Source of the DNA: Actinomadura viridilutea
GTDB lineage: Bacteria > Actinomycetota > Actinomycetes > Streptosporangiales > Streptosporangiaceae
Length of the DNA: 64,000 bases
Direction: 5' to 3'
Assembly: GCA_003001795.1 (NCBI GenBank)
Contig: PVNI01000002.1
Coordinates: 372,001 to 436,000, forward strand
Part shown: positions 1 through 8,307 of the stretch, piece after piece
Position numbering within the stretch: the first letter of the stretch is position 1
Layout: each line of letters opens with the position of its first letter
The notes under the pieces: generated by a model
The model's input: only the letters and a program-made list of their open reading frames with translations
Told to the model about the DNA's origin: nothing
The model's database searches: none
Made by a program: the position numbers and the translations under genes

Positions 1-175
1 CCTCGGTCGCTACCGGTACGCGATCAACCCTGACAACAAACACGAAGGATGACAACCATCCTTGGCAGGATTCTCCATACGTCCGGCGGCGGGACCGGTC
101 TACGTTCCTGCGTGAGGTCGGGCCCTACCGTCCGCCTGCGACACACGCCCGGCGGCACCGGCCTCGGGAGGATCC
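1..175 (+). promoter_or_regulatory. upstream region of the allH-fdrA-allG operon
   Basis: There is no convincing gene in this stretch. It holds a 7-bp inverted repeat, AAGGATG at 45-51 and CATCCTT at 57-63, separated by ACAAC, which could be an operator for the downstream operon. A GGGAGG ribosome binding site sits at about 167-172, just before the GTG start at 176. No clear -35/-10 pair was assigned. Confidence 0.3.
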
Positions 176-1162
176 GTGACCATCGTTCTGCGTGACCCGA
201 TCCCGCTGCGCGCCCCCGCCGGGCGACCCCCGGCCGCCGGCGCCGCGGGGATCCCCCTGCGCCCCTTGCTCGAAGCCCCGCGCCGCCCGGCCCGGGTGAT
301 CGCCGCCTTCCCGTCCGCCGTCTACCTGGAGATGCGGGGCGACCCTCGCGCCGAGTCCCGTGACGAGTCCCGCGCCCGCGAACCCCGCGTGCTCGCACTG
401 GTGTGCTCGGACGCCGTCCGGCTGCCCAACGCCCTGGTGCTGGCCGCGACCCGCCGCGAACGCCCCTTCCGCGCCGTGCGGGAGGGCGCCGAGGGCTGGG
501 TCGGCGACGGCCTGGTCGAGACCGAGGGATTGTGCGTGCGGGCGCGCCGCTGGTGGAACCCGAGGCCCGCGCTCGGCCCGCTCGGCGCGGCCGCCGCGGC
601 GCGCGGCCTGCGCGGGGTGGAGGACGCCCTCGACGAGGTGGACGCCGCCGCGGCCTGCGGTCTGGCCGGGCATCCCGATCCCGAGGCCCTGGCCGCCGCC
701 TGCGCCGCGGGCGACCTGGCCGGGGCCGTCGAGGCCGCCGAGCGCATCGTGGGCCTCGGCCCGGGGCTGACGCCCAGCGGGGACGACGTCCTGTCCGGAC
801 TGCTGGTGGCGCTGCGGCTGGTCGGCGGCGCCCTGCGGGACGGCGAGCGGGCGGTGTGGCTGGCCGACTGGCTCGGCGCCGCGGTCACCGCCGACGCCAC
901 CACCCGCACCACGGCGGTGGCCGCGACCCTGCTGCACTGCGCCGCGTCCGGGTACGCCGGAGCGGAGGTGGCGGCGGTGCTGCGCGCCGTGGCGGGGCTC
1001 GAGGCGCCCCGTCCGGCGGTGCGGCGCCTGCTGGCGACCGGGCACACCTCCGGCGCCGACCTCGCCTGGGGGGTGCGGGCGGGCTGCCGCGCCGCGCTGG
1101 CCCTGGCCGGATCGGCGGCGGCCGCCCAGAGGGCCACTGCATGCCAGAGGGCCACTGCATGA
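176..1162 (+). CDS. allH: DUF2877 protein, AllH-like oxamate carbamoyltransferase subunit
   Basis: This 328-residue protein belongs to the DUF2877 (YlbF/AllH) family. In E. coli AllF, AllG and AllH together act as oxamate carbamoyltransferase, which splits oxalurate to oxamate and carbamoyl phosphate at the end of anaerobic allantoin use. The family signature GLGPGLTPSGDD is at about residues 192-203, followed by a Thr/Ala-rich helical stretch. The GTG start has a GGGAGG site 4-9 nt upstream. The C-terminus ends in an imperfect QRATAC repeat produced by an 18-bp tandem duplication (1126-1161). The gene overlaps the ATG of fdrA by four bases (ATGA), and allG follows, so the three subunits are encoded in one operon. 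The function is inferred from the family and the three-gene context; the substrate in this organism is not proven. Confidence 0.8.
   Translation: MTIVLRDPIPLRAPAGRPPAAGAAGIPLRPLLEAPRRPARVIAAFPSAVYLEMRGDPRAESRDESRAREPRVLALVCSDAVRLPNALVLAATRRERPFRAVREGAEGWVGDGLVETEGLCVRARRWWNPRPALGPLGAAAAARGLRGVEDALDEVDAAAACGLAGHPDPEALAAACAAGDLAGAVEAAERIVGLGPGLTPSGDDVLSGLLVALRLVGGALRDGERAVWLADWLGAAVTADATTRTTAVAATLLHCAASGYAGAEVAAVLRAVAGLEAPRPAVRRLLATGHTSGADLAWGVRAGCRAALALAGSAAAAQRATACQRATA
1126..1161 (+). repeat. 18-bp perfect tandem duplication over the allH stop and fdrA start
   Basis: The unit CCAGAGGGCCACTGCATG occurs twice in direct succession, at 1126-1143 and 1144-1161. Each copy contains a Shine-Dalgarno-like AGAGGG and an ATG seven bases later, so both the ribosome binding site and the start codon of fdrA are duplicated. 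In the allH frame it repeats QRATAC, and in the fdrA frame it repeats MPEGHC. Confidence 0.9.
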
Positions 1163-2658
1163 CGGAAGGCGGCGCGATCGGGGGCACCACGATGGGCACG
1201 ACGGACGGCGTCTGGGTCGAGGTGCGGCGCGGCGTCTACCACGACTCGGTGACGCTGATGCGGGTGAGCCGCGCACTGGCCGAACGGCCGGACGTGGCCG
1301 AGGCGATGGCCGCCATGGGCACCGACCTCAACCTCGAGATGCTGCGCCGGATGGGCTTCGACGTCCCCGCCGACGCCGGGCCCGGCGACCTGGTGGTGGC
1401 CGTCCGCGCCGCCGACGGCGCCCCCGCGCAGGCCCTGGACGGCGCGCGGCGGGCGCTGGAGGAGCTGCTGCGCCGCCCGGCGACCGCCGCGGCCCCGGCC
1501 GACGGCGAGGAGCCCGCGCGGACGACCGCGGCGGCGGCGCGGCGGATCGGCGCCGACGTGGCGCTGCTGTCGATCCCCGGGCCGCAGGTGTTCGCCGAGG
1601 CCATGGACGCCCTGGACGCCGGGCTCAACGTCATGGTGTTCAGCGACAACGTGCCCGTCGAGCAGGAGATCGCGCTGAAGGACGCCGCGGCCCGGCGCGG
1701 GCTGATCGTCATGGGCCCCGACTGCGGCACCGCCGTGATCGGCGGCGTCGGCCTGGGGTTCGCCAACGCGGTGCGGCCCGGCCCGGTCGGCGTGGTCGCC
1801 GCGTCCGGCACCGGCGCCCAGCAGGTGATGTGCCTGCTGGACGCCGCGGACGTCGGCGTCAGCCACGTGCTGGGCGTGGGCGGGCGCGACCTGTCGCTGG
1901 AGGTCAGCGGGCGCTCGGCGCTGGCGGCGCTGGCCGCGCTGGACGACGACCCGGCCACCGAGCTGATCATCATGGTGTCCAAGCCGCCCGCGCCCCGCGT
2001 GGCCGGGTTGATCCGCGAGGCGGCGCGCCGCCTGGACACCCCCGTGGTGTTCGCGCTGCCGGCCCCCGGCGAGGACGACCTGACGGCCGCGGTGGAGCGC
2101 GCCCTCGCCACCCTCGGCCGCCCGGTGCCGCGCTGGCCGCGCTGGCCCGCCCCGCAGCCGACGGTGCCGCCCGGCCGCGAGCTGCGCGGCCTGTTCGTCG
2201 GCGGCACGCTGCGGGACGAGGCCGACGCGATCGTCCGCGCGTCCCTCGGGGACGGCGGGCACACGCTGGTGGACTTCGGCGACGACGCCTACACCCGCGG
2301 CCGCCCCCACCCGATGATCGACCCGACGCTGCGGCTGGCGGCCCTGGCCGAGCACGCCGCCGACCCGGCCTGCGGGGTGCTGCTGCTGGACGCGGTGCTC
2401 GGGCACGGCGCCGAGCCCGACCCGGCCGCCGCGCTGGCCCCGGCGATCGCGGCGGCCCGCGAGCGGCGCGGCGGCCCGGACGGCGACCTGGCCGTGGTGG
2501 TCTCGCTGTGCGGCACGGCCGGCGACCCGCAGGACCGCGACCGGCAGGCCGCGGCGCTGCGGGAGGCCGGCGCGTCGGTGTTCGCCTCCAACGCCGAGGC
2601 CGCCCGGTGCGCCGTCCGCCTGCTGCGAGGTTCCGTGGAAGGAGTCCCGGATGAGTGA
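1159..2658 (+). CDS. fdrA: FdrA family protein (AllF), acyl-CoA-synthetase-like subunit
   Basis: FdrA/AllF is the large subunit of the AllFGH oxamate carbamoyltransferase. It has the fold of the succinyl-CoA synthetase/ADP-forming acyl-CoA ligase family. The protein has about 499 residues. A Rossmann-like segment with GPDCGTAVIGG falls near residues 186-196, followed by GVVAASGTGAQQ and a ligase-type C-terminal domain ending in a glycine- and cysteine-containing loop (SLCGTAGDPQ). The chosen ATG overlaps the allH stop as ATGA; an identical ribosome binding site plus ATG lies 18 bp upstream at 1141, and a third in-frame ATG is at 1192. The stop overlaps the allG start by 8 bp, which suggests translational coupling. 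No carbamate kinase gene (the usual partner that would make ATP from carbamoyl phosphate) is visible in the window. Confidence 0.85.
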   Translation: MTEGGAIGGTTMGTTDGVWVEVRRGVYHDSVTLMRVSRALAERPDVAEAMAAMGTDLNLEMLRRMGFDVPADAGPGDLVVAVRAADGAPAQALDGARRALEELLRRPATAAAPADGEEPARTTAAAARRIGADVALLSIPGPQVFAEAMDALDAGLNVMVFSDNVPVEQEIALKDAAARRGLIVMGPDCGTAVIGGVGLGFANAVRPGPVGVVAASGTGAQQVMCLLDAADVGVSHVLGVGGRDLSLEVSGRSALAALAALDDDPATELIIMVSKPPAPRVAGLIREAARRLDTPVVFALPAPGEDDLTAAVERALATLGRPVPRWPRWPAPQPTVPPGRELRGLFVGGTLRDEADAIVRASLGDGGHTLVDFGDDAYTRGRPHPMIDPTLRLAALAEHAADPACGVLLLDAVLGHGAEPDPAAALAPAIAAARERRGGPDGDLAVVVSLCGTAGDPQDRDRQAAALREAGASVFASNAEAARCAVRLLRGSVEGVPDE

Positions 2659-4075
2659 GGCGCGGCCCCGGCTGGGCGGACTGCTGACCCGCGAGCCGCG
2701 CGTCGTCGCCGCGGGCGTCGGCGTGCTGGCCGAGGCGCTGGCTCAGCAGGCGGTGCCCGTGGAGACGGTCGACTGGCGTCCCCCGCCGGAGGAGTCGCTG
2801 GCCGCGCTGAACACCGTGCTCGGCGACCCGCGCCGGGCCGCGGCCAACGAGCGCGCCGTCGGACGCATGCTGTCGGCCCGGCCGCACCTGGTGGACGTGC
2901 GTCCGGCGTCCGAGGTGCTGGGCTTGGAGCCGGGCGCGTTCCTGCACGCCGGGCCGCCTCTGGAGTGGGAGCGCGCGTCCGGCCCCATGCGGGGCGCTCT
3001 GATGGGCGCCATGCTGCTGGAAGGGCTGGCCGAGACGCCCGAGGAGGCCGAGCGGGCGCTCGCGCGGGGCGCGGCGGTGCTGGAGCCGTGCCACCACCAT
3101 CGCACCGTCGGGCCGATGGCGGGCGTGGTCAGCCCGTCGATGTGGATGCTGGTGGTGGAGGACGCCGAGCACGGCGGCTCGGCGTACTGCTCGCTGAACG
3201 AGGGCCTCGGCAAGGTGCTGCGGTACGGCGCGTACGGGCCCGAGGTGCTGGAGCGGCTGCGCTGGATGGGCGCGGTCCTCGGCCCGCTGCTGCGGGACGC
3301 GGTGCGGCGGCACGGTCCGATCGACCTGATCGGGCTGATCGCGCAGGCCCTGCAGATGGGCGACGAGCTGCACAACCGCAACCGGGCCGCCACGTCCCTG
3401 CTGGTGCGGGAGCTGGGCGCCGACCTGGTCGCCGCCGACGCGCCCCGCGAGCAGGTCGCCGAGGTGTTCCGGTTCATCGCGGGCAACGACCACTTCTTCC
3501 TGAACGCGGCCATGGCCGCCGCCAAGGCCGCCGCCGACGCCGCCCGCGGCGTCCCCGGGTCCACGCTGGTGGTGGCGATGGCCCGCAACGGCACCGACTT
3601 CGGCATCCAGGTGTCGGGGACGGGCGACCGGTGGTTCACCGGGCCCGCGCAGGTGCCGGACGGGCTGTACCTCGGGTCCTACGGACCGCAGGACGCCAAC
3701 CCCGACATCGGCGACTCGGCGATCACCGAGACCGCGGGGATGGGCGGGTTCGCGCTGGCCGCCGCGCCGGCGATCGTGCGGTTCGTCGGCGGCGAGGTGC
3801 CGGACGCCCTGGCCGCCACCCGCCGGATGTACGAGATCTGCCTGGCCGAGCATCCGGTGCTGCAGATCCCGCTGCTGTCGTTCCGCGGCACCCCGGCGGG
3901 CGTGGACGTGACGCGCGTGGTGCGCACGGGCGTCCTCCCGGTGATCGACACGGGGATCGCCGGGCGGGAGCCGGGCGTCGGGCAGGTCGGCGCGGGGCTG
4001 GTGTCCCCGCCCGCCGAGGTCTTCGCCGACGCCCTGCGGGCCCTGGCCGACGCCGTCCGTCCGGAACCGGCGTGA
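2651..4075 (+). CDS. allG: DUF1116 protein, AllG-like oxamate carbamoyltransferase subunit
   Basis: This 474-residue protein belongs to the DUF1116 (YlbE/AllG) family, the second subunit of the oxamate carbamoyltransferase complex. Conserved family segments are visible: EPCHHHRTVGPMAG near residues 144-157, GDELHNRNRAA near 236, and RNGTDFGIQVSG near 316. The length is normal for the family. The ATG lies inside the end of fdrA (ATGAGTGA, 8-bp overlap), preceded by GGAAGGAG, so the three subunits are probably made together. The gene is cytoplasmic with no signal peptide. The family assignment is firm; the reaction in actinomycetes is inferred from the E. coli enzyme. Confidence 0.85.
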   Translation: MSEARPRLGGLLTREPRVVAAGVGVLAEALAQQAVPVETVDWRPPPEESLAALNTVLGDPRRAAANERAVGRMLSARPHLVDVRPASEVLGLEPGAFLHAGPPLEWERASGPMRGALMGAMLLEGLAETPEEAERALARGAAVLEPCHHHRTVGPMAGVVSPSMWMLVVEDAEHGGSAYCSLNEGLGKVLRYGAYGPEVLERLRWMGAVLGPLLRDAVRRHGPIDLIGLIAQALQMGDELHNRNRAATSLLVRELGADLVAADAPREQVAEVFRFIAGNDHFFLNAAMAAAKAAADAARGVPGSTLVVAMARNGTDFGIQVSGTGDRWFTGPAQVPDGLYLGSYGPQDANPDIGDSAITETAGMGGFALAAAPAIVRFVGGEVPDALAATRRMYEICLAEHPVLQIPLLSFRGTPAGVDVTRVVRTGVLPVIDTGIAGREPGVGQVGAGLVSPPAEVFADALRALADAVRPEPA

Positions 4076-4135
4076 CCGCGGCGCCGATCGGCGCGCCGCC
4101 GCTGCCCAATTCGGGTGATCTTGGGAGATCATGGC

Positions 4136-5362
4136 GTGGTGAACCTCAGCGTTGCCTCGATCGACGATCTGTCCGCCCGCGTCGACGCCGTGCGCGCCGA
4201 GCACGACCGGCGCTTCCCCGGCCCGGCCGCCGGCCGCCAACCCGTGCACACCGTCTACGTGCCCGCCGACCGGTTCTCCGCGTCCACGCCCGCAGACTTC
4301 GGCGCCGAGGCGCTGCGGCTGCTCAACGCCCACGCGCCGGGCGCCGACGCGTTCGCCGCCGCGTTCGGCGTCGACCCGCAGATCGCCGGCGCGGTCCGCG
4401 AGCGGGTGGCGGCCAAGCTGGCCGCCGAGCCCGTCGAGGACGTGCGCGTGGACTTCGAGGACGGCTACGGGGTGCGCGACGACGCCGAGGAGGACGCCCA
4501 CATCGCCCAGGTCGTCGAGGCCGTCGCCGCCGCCTACCAGGACCGGGCCCTGCCCCACTACTGGGGCCTGCGCGTCAAGTCGTTCGCCGACGGCGGCCAC
4601 GTGCGCGCGATGCGGACCCTGGACGGCTTCCTGACCGCGCTGCGCGACCGCCTCGGGCGGCTGCCCGGCGGGTTCACCATCACCTTCCCCAAGGTGGTGA
4701 TGGCCGAGCATGTGGCGATCTTCGCGGAGTACCTGGAGCGGCTGGAGGCGGCGCTCGGCCTGCCCGCCGGCATCCTGCGGTTCGAGGTCCAGGTGGAGAC
4801 CACCGAGGCGATCATCGACCACGAGGGCCGGGTCGGGCTGCGCGCCGTCGTCGACGCCGCGGCCGGGCGCCTCACCGCCGCGCACTTCGGGGTGTTCGAC
4901 TACACCGCCGCGTGCGGGCTGCCGCCCGACGAGCAGCGCCTCGACCACCCCGCCTGCGACTTCGCCCGGCACGTCATGCAGGTGTCGCTCGCCGGCACCG
5001 GCGTGCGGCTGTCGGACGGCTCCACCAACGTCGTCCCGCGCGACGACGGCCCCGAGGAGGTCGGCCGCACCTGGGCGGTGCACGCCGCGCACGTCCGGCA
5101 CTCCCTGCGGCACGGCTTCTACCAGGGCTGGGACCTGCACCCGGCGCACCTGCCGAGCCGCTACGCCGCCGTGTACGCCTTCCACCTGTCCGGTGTGGAC
5201 GAGGTGATCGACCGCGTCCGGGCCTGGCACGAGAAGGCCGCGGGCGAGGGCGGCGGCGTCCTCGACGAGCCCGCCACCATCAAGGCGCTGACCGCGCGGC
5301 TGCGCCGCGCCGTCGACTGCGGCGCCCTGGACGAGAGCGTCCTGCCCGACCCGGCGGAGTAA
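4136..5362 (+). CDS. DUF6986 family aldolase/citrate-lyase-like protein
   Basis: This protein of about 408 residues resembles the DUF6986 family, related to the HpcH/HpaI aldolase and citrate-lyase beta TIM barrels. Acidic motifs that in this superfamily bind Mg and the keto-acid substrate are visible: VDFEDGYG near residue 104, FEVQVETTEAI near 216 and FGVFDYTAACG near 251. The start chosen is GTG at 4136, seven bases after GGGAGA; GTG at 4139 is also possible, and the upstream GTG at 4115 has no ribosome binding site. The gene lies 60 bp after allG on the same strand, so it is probably co-transcribed. This links it to ureide or oxalurate breakdown, perhaps acting on glyoxylate or a derived keto acid, but the reaction is unknown. 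Confidence 0.7.
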   Translation: MVNLSVASIDDLSARVDAVRAEHDRRFPGPAAGRQPVHTVYVPADRFSASTPADFGAEALRLLNAHAPGADAFAAAFGVDPQIAGAVRERVAAKLAAEPVEDVRVDFEDGYGVRDDAEEDAHIAQVVEAVAAAYQDRALPHYWGLRVKSFADGGHVRAMRTLDGFLTALRDRLGRLPGGFTITFPKVVMAEHVAIFAEYLERLEAALGLPAGILRFEVQVETTEAIIDHEGRVGLRAVVDAAAGRLTAAHFGVFDYTAACGLPPDEQRLDHPACDFARHVMQVSLAGTGVRLSDGSTNVVPRDDGPEEVGRTWAVHAAHVRHSLRHGFYQGWDLHPAHLPSRYAAVYAFHLSGVDEVIDRVRAWHEKAAGEGGGVLDEPATIKALTARLRRAVDCGALDESVLPDPAE

Positions 5363-5440
5363 GTCAGAGCAGCGGCCTGTGCGGTGCGTGCCGCTCCCGA
5401 GACGCCCGGCCGCGGTCAACGTGATGAACGGAACGGGCAT

Positions 5441-5464
5441 CCGCGGGCGCTAGCGGCAATTTTT
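5441..5464 (+). terminator. possible weak intrinsic terminator after the plus-strand operon
   Basis: A short CCGC/GCGG stem with an 8-nt loop (5441-5456) is followed by CAATTTTT on the plus strand. It lies between the converging operons and overlaps the stop of the minus-strand MobA-like gene. The stem is only 4 bp, so this is tentative. Confidence 0.3.
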
Positions 5465-6046
5465 CGGAGGGCGCGTGAAGGCGGCGAGGTCCTCCGGGGT
5501 GTCGATGTCATCGGGGGCGGCGACGTCGTCGCAGGGGACGAGCGTCACCAGCTCGGGGCGGGCCCGCAGGAACGCGCGGGCGCCCACGTCCCCGACGGCG
5601 GCCGCGGCGACGTCCGCGAAGTGCTCGCGGGCGATGAGCACGGGGTTGCGCGGCGCCCCGCCGTACGCGGCGACGGCGACGCGGGCGCCGCCCCGGTGCG
5701 CCTCGACCAGGCGGCGCACGGCGGCGGCGCCGACGCGCGGCTGGTCGACCAGGGCGATGACGACGGCGGGCGCGTCCGGCGGCAGCGCCGCGAGCCCGGC
5801 GCGCAGCGACGACCCCATGCCGGTGCGCCAGGCGGGGTTCGGCACGACGACCGCGCCGACCGCCTCGACGGAGGCCGCCCCGGTCACCACGACCACCGGG
5901 GCGCAGCCGCCCTCGCGCAGCGCCCGCACGCCCCGGTCGACGAGGCGTTCGCCGTCCAGCTCCAGCAGCGCCTTCGGCCGGCCGAGCCGGGTGCCCGCCC
6001 CGGCCGCCAGCAGCAGCCCGGCGGGACGGCCGCGGCGGGGCGCCAT
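5450..6046 (-). CDS. MobA/MocA-like nucleotidyltransferase
   Basis: This 198-residue protein is an NTP transferase of the MobA/MocA type, which attaches CMP or GMP to molybdopterin to make the dinucleotide cofactor of molybdenum hydroxylases. The N-terminal signature LLLAAGAGTRLGRPK binds the nucleotide, and LVDQPRV is the metal-binding acidic region. The C-terminus contains DDIDTPEDL, typical of MocA-like proteins. The ATG overlaps the xdhC stop (TGATG), and the gene is the last of the operon moxR-VWA-xdhC-mobA. This context suggests a molybdopterin cytosine dinucleotide role for a xanthine-dehydrogenase or CO-dehydrogenase type enzyme rather than MGD synthesis; the nucleotide used cannot be decided from sequence alone. 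Confidence 0.78.
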   Translation of the reverse strand: MAPRRGRPAGLLLAAGAGTRLGRPKALLELDGERLVDRGVRALREGGCAPVVVVTGAASVEAVGAVVVPNPAWRTGMGSSLRAGLAALPPDAPAVVIALVDQPRVGAAAVRRLVEAHRGGARVAVAAYGGAPRNPVLIAREHFADVAAAAVGDVGARAFLRARPELVTLVPCDDVAAPDDIDTPEDLAAFTRPPKNCR

Positions 6047-7164
6047 CAGCCGCTCTCGCCGTGGATGCGGCCGGTGGTGGCGCTGAGCGGACGGCCCGAC
6101 CCGCCCCACCGGAGCTGGATCAGCTCGGCGGCGATCGACACGGCGGTCTCCTCGGGGGTGCGGGCGCCCAGGTCCAGGCCGATGGGCGAGCGCAGCCGGG
6201 CCAGCTCGGCGTCGGTGAGCCCGGCCTCGCGCAGGCGCTCGGCCCGGTCCTCGTGGGTGCGGCGGGAGCCCATGGCGCCCACGTACCCGGCCGGGGTGCG
6301 CAGGGCGATCTCCAGCAGCGGCACGTCGAACTTGGGGTCGTGGGTGAGCACGCAGATCGCGGTGCGCTCGTCGACCTCGATCTCGTCCAGGTACTTGTGC
6401 GGCCACTTCACCACGACCTCGTCGGCCTCGGGGAAGCGCTTGGGCGTGGCGAACACGGGCCGGGCGTCGCAGACGGTCACGTGGTAGCCGAGGAACTTGC
6501 CGATGCGGGCGACGGCGGCGGCGAAGTCGATCGCCCCGAAGACCAGCAGGCGCGGCGGCGGGGCGAACGCCTGCACGAACACCGCCAGCTCGTCCCCGCG
6601 CCGCTGCCCCTCGGGCCCGTAGCGGCGCTGCCCGGTCCGGCCCTGGGCGAGCATGCCGCGCGCGTCGTCGTCCACCGCGGCGTCGAGCCGGGCCGCGTGC
6701 GGCGCGCCGGGCGCCAGGCTGCCGGACGCGCGGTCCGGCCAGATCACCCGGCGGGCGCCGATCCGTCCCGGGCCGCCGACCACGGTGGCGACCGCCACCG
6801 GTTCGCGCGCCCGGATGGAGGCGGCGACCTCGCCGAACTCGGGGTAGCCGGCCGGGTCGACCGGCTCGACCAGCACGTCCAGGATCCCGCCGCAGGTCAG
6901 GCCGACGGCGAACGCGTCGTCGTCGCTCACCCCGTACCGCTGCACGACCGGCTCCCCGGACGCGATCACCGACTGCGCCAGGTCGTACACCGCGGCCTCG
7001 ACGCACCCGCCCGACACGCTGCCGACCACCTCGCCCGAGGAGGACACCGCCATGGCCGCGCCGGGCGGGCGGGGCGCGCTGCGGAAGGTGTTGACCACGG
7101 TCGCCAGCCCGAACCTCTCCCCTGCCGCGTACCAGGTCGCGATGTCGTCGAGCACGTCACGCAT
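6046..7164 (-). CDS. xdhC: XdhC/CoxI family molybdenum-hydroxylase maturation protein
   Basis: XdhC proteins bind the molybdenum cofactor, help sulfurate it and insert it into xanthine dehydrogenase-type enzymes. The 372-residue protein has the N-terminal XdhC_CoxI domain with GSVSGGCVE around residues 48-56, whose cysteine is conserved in the family, and TCGGILDV near 91. A Rossmann-like C-terminal domain begins near residue 205 (LLVFGAIDFA) and contains GAMGSRRT. The ATG lies 8 bp inside the upstream VWA gene. No molybdenum-hydroxylase structural subunit is present in the window, so the client enzyme must be elsewhere. Confidence 0.88.
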   Translation of the reverse strand: MRDVLDDIATWYAAGERFGLATVVNTFRSAPRPPGAAMAVSSSGEVVGSVSGGCVEAAVYDLAQSVIASGEPVVQRYGVSDDDAFAVGLTCGGILDVLVEPVDPAGYPEFGEVAASIRAREPVAVATVVGGPGRIGARRVIWPDRASGSLAPGAPHAARLDAAVDDDARGMLAQGRTGQRRYGPEGQRRGDELAVFVQAFAPPPRLLVFGAIDFAAAVARIGKFLGYHVTVCDARPVFATPKRFPEADEVVVKWPHKYLDEIEVDERTAICVLTHDPKFDVPLLEIALRTPAGYVGAMGSRRTHEDRAERLREAGLTDAELARLRSPIGLDLGARTPEETAVSIAAELIQLRWGGSGRPLSATTGRIHGESG

Positions 7165-8302
7165 GGGCGCCTCCCCTGTTCCGTCTGCCGGACGTCCCGA
7201 CCAGGCGGGCGAGCTCCTCCAGCGCGCCGAGGCTGTGGCCGGAGGTGAAGTCGTCGACGTACGGCAGCGCCGCCGCCATGCCCGCCGTGAGGGGTTCGTA
7301 CCCGGGGCGGGCCTTGTGCGGATTGGCCCACACGACGCGGTGCGCCAGCCGCGACAGCCTGCGCATCTGCTCGCCGAGCAGCGTCGCGTCGCCGCGCTCC
7401 CAGCCGTCGGAGGCGATGACGACCACGGCCCCGCGCGCCATGCCGCGCTGTCCGAAGCGGTCGAGGAACTCCTTGAGCTCCTCGCCGAGCCGGGTGCCGC
7501 CGCTCCAGTCGGGGATCGCCGCCGACACCGCCGCCATCGCCGCGTCCGGGTCGCGGTGCCGCAGCTCCCGGGTGAGGCGCGTCAGGCGCGTCCCGACGCT
7601 GAACACCTCCACCGACCGGCCGCCGGAGCGGGCCGCGGCGTGCGCGAACCGCAGCAGCGCGTCGGCGTACGGGCTCATCGACCCGCTGACGTCCACCAGC
7701 AGCACCACGCGGCGCGGCCGGGTGCGGTGGGCGCGGCGCCGCAGCAGCGACACCTCCCCGCCGCGGCGCAGGATCTCGCGGACGGTGCGGGCCGGGTCGA
7801 GCCGCCCGGCGGGCGCGGGCGCGAACCGGCGGGACCGGCGCGGCGCGGACGCGGCGTCCAGCAGCGCGATCAGCCGGTTGATCTGGGCGCGTTCGGCGGG
7901 GCCGAGCCGGGCCACGTCGCGGTGCCGCAGCACCTCCGTGTCGCTGGCGGCGGCCAGGGCGGTGTCCGGCGGGCGCTCGGCGTCGGACGCCGCGTCGGAC
8001 GCGGGGGCGGTCTGCGCGACGGCGGCGCGGTGGACCACCACGGGCGGCGGGCGGCGTCCGGGGCGCACCGTCCGCCCGGAGAAGTAGGCGGCGAAACAGC
8101 GGTCGTAGCGGGGCAGGTCGTCGGGATCGGCGCACAGCGTCAGCCGCCCCGCCCAGTACACGTCGGCGGGGTTGAGGACGTCGAGGTGGTCGAGCGCGGC
8201 GAGCATGGCGTGCACCCGTTCGGGGTCGGCGCCGACCCCCGCGGCGCGCAGCGTGCGCGCGAAGCCCACGACCGTGTCGGTGACGTCCCGCGCCGCGCCC
8301 AT
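7157..8302 (-). CDS. VWA domain protein, CoxE-like
   Basis: This 381-residue protein has a von Willebrand A domain of the CoxE type. The MIDAS metal site is visible as DVSGSMS near residues 203-210, with the downstream SGGTRLGEE threonine and IASDGWERGD aspartate. An Ala/Pro-rich linker precedes the VWA domain. Its partner is the adjacent MoxR-type ATPase. Such MoxR/VWA pairs act as chaperones that insert metals or cofactors, for example CoxD/CoxE in CO dehydrogenase maturation. The ATG at 8302 is chosen because GGGAGG lies 11 nt upstream; a GTG at 8311 overlaps the moxR stop but sits only 2 nt from that site. Confidence 0.8.
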   Translation of the reverse strand: MGAARDVTDTVVGFARTLRAAGVGADPERVHAMLAALDHLDVLNPADVYWAGRLTLCADPDDLPRYDRCFAAYFSGRTVRPGRRPPPVVVHRAAVAQTAPASDAASDAERPPDTALAAASDTEVLRHRDVARLGPAERAQINRLIALLDAASAPRRSRRFAPAPAGRLDPARTVREILRRGGEVSLLRRRAHRTRPRRVVLLVDVSGSMSPYADALLRFAHAAARSGGRSVEVFSVGTRLTRLTRELRHRDPDAAMAAVSAAIPDWSGGTRLGEELKEFLDRFGQRGMARGAVVVIASDGWERGDATLLGEQMRRLSRLAHRVVWANPHKARPGYEPLTAGMAAALPYVDDFTSGHSLGALEELARLVGTSGRRNRGGAHA

Positions 8303-8307
8303 CGCCG

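Noticed and set aside
322..5440. Very long open frames on the minus strand opposite the allH-fdrA-allG-DUF6986 genes
   Set aside because: They are complements of real genes; their composition is Arg/Gly/Pro-rich, with no domains or ribosome binding sites, as expected for high-GC antisense frames.
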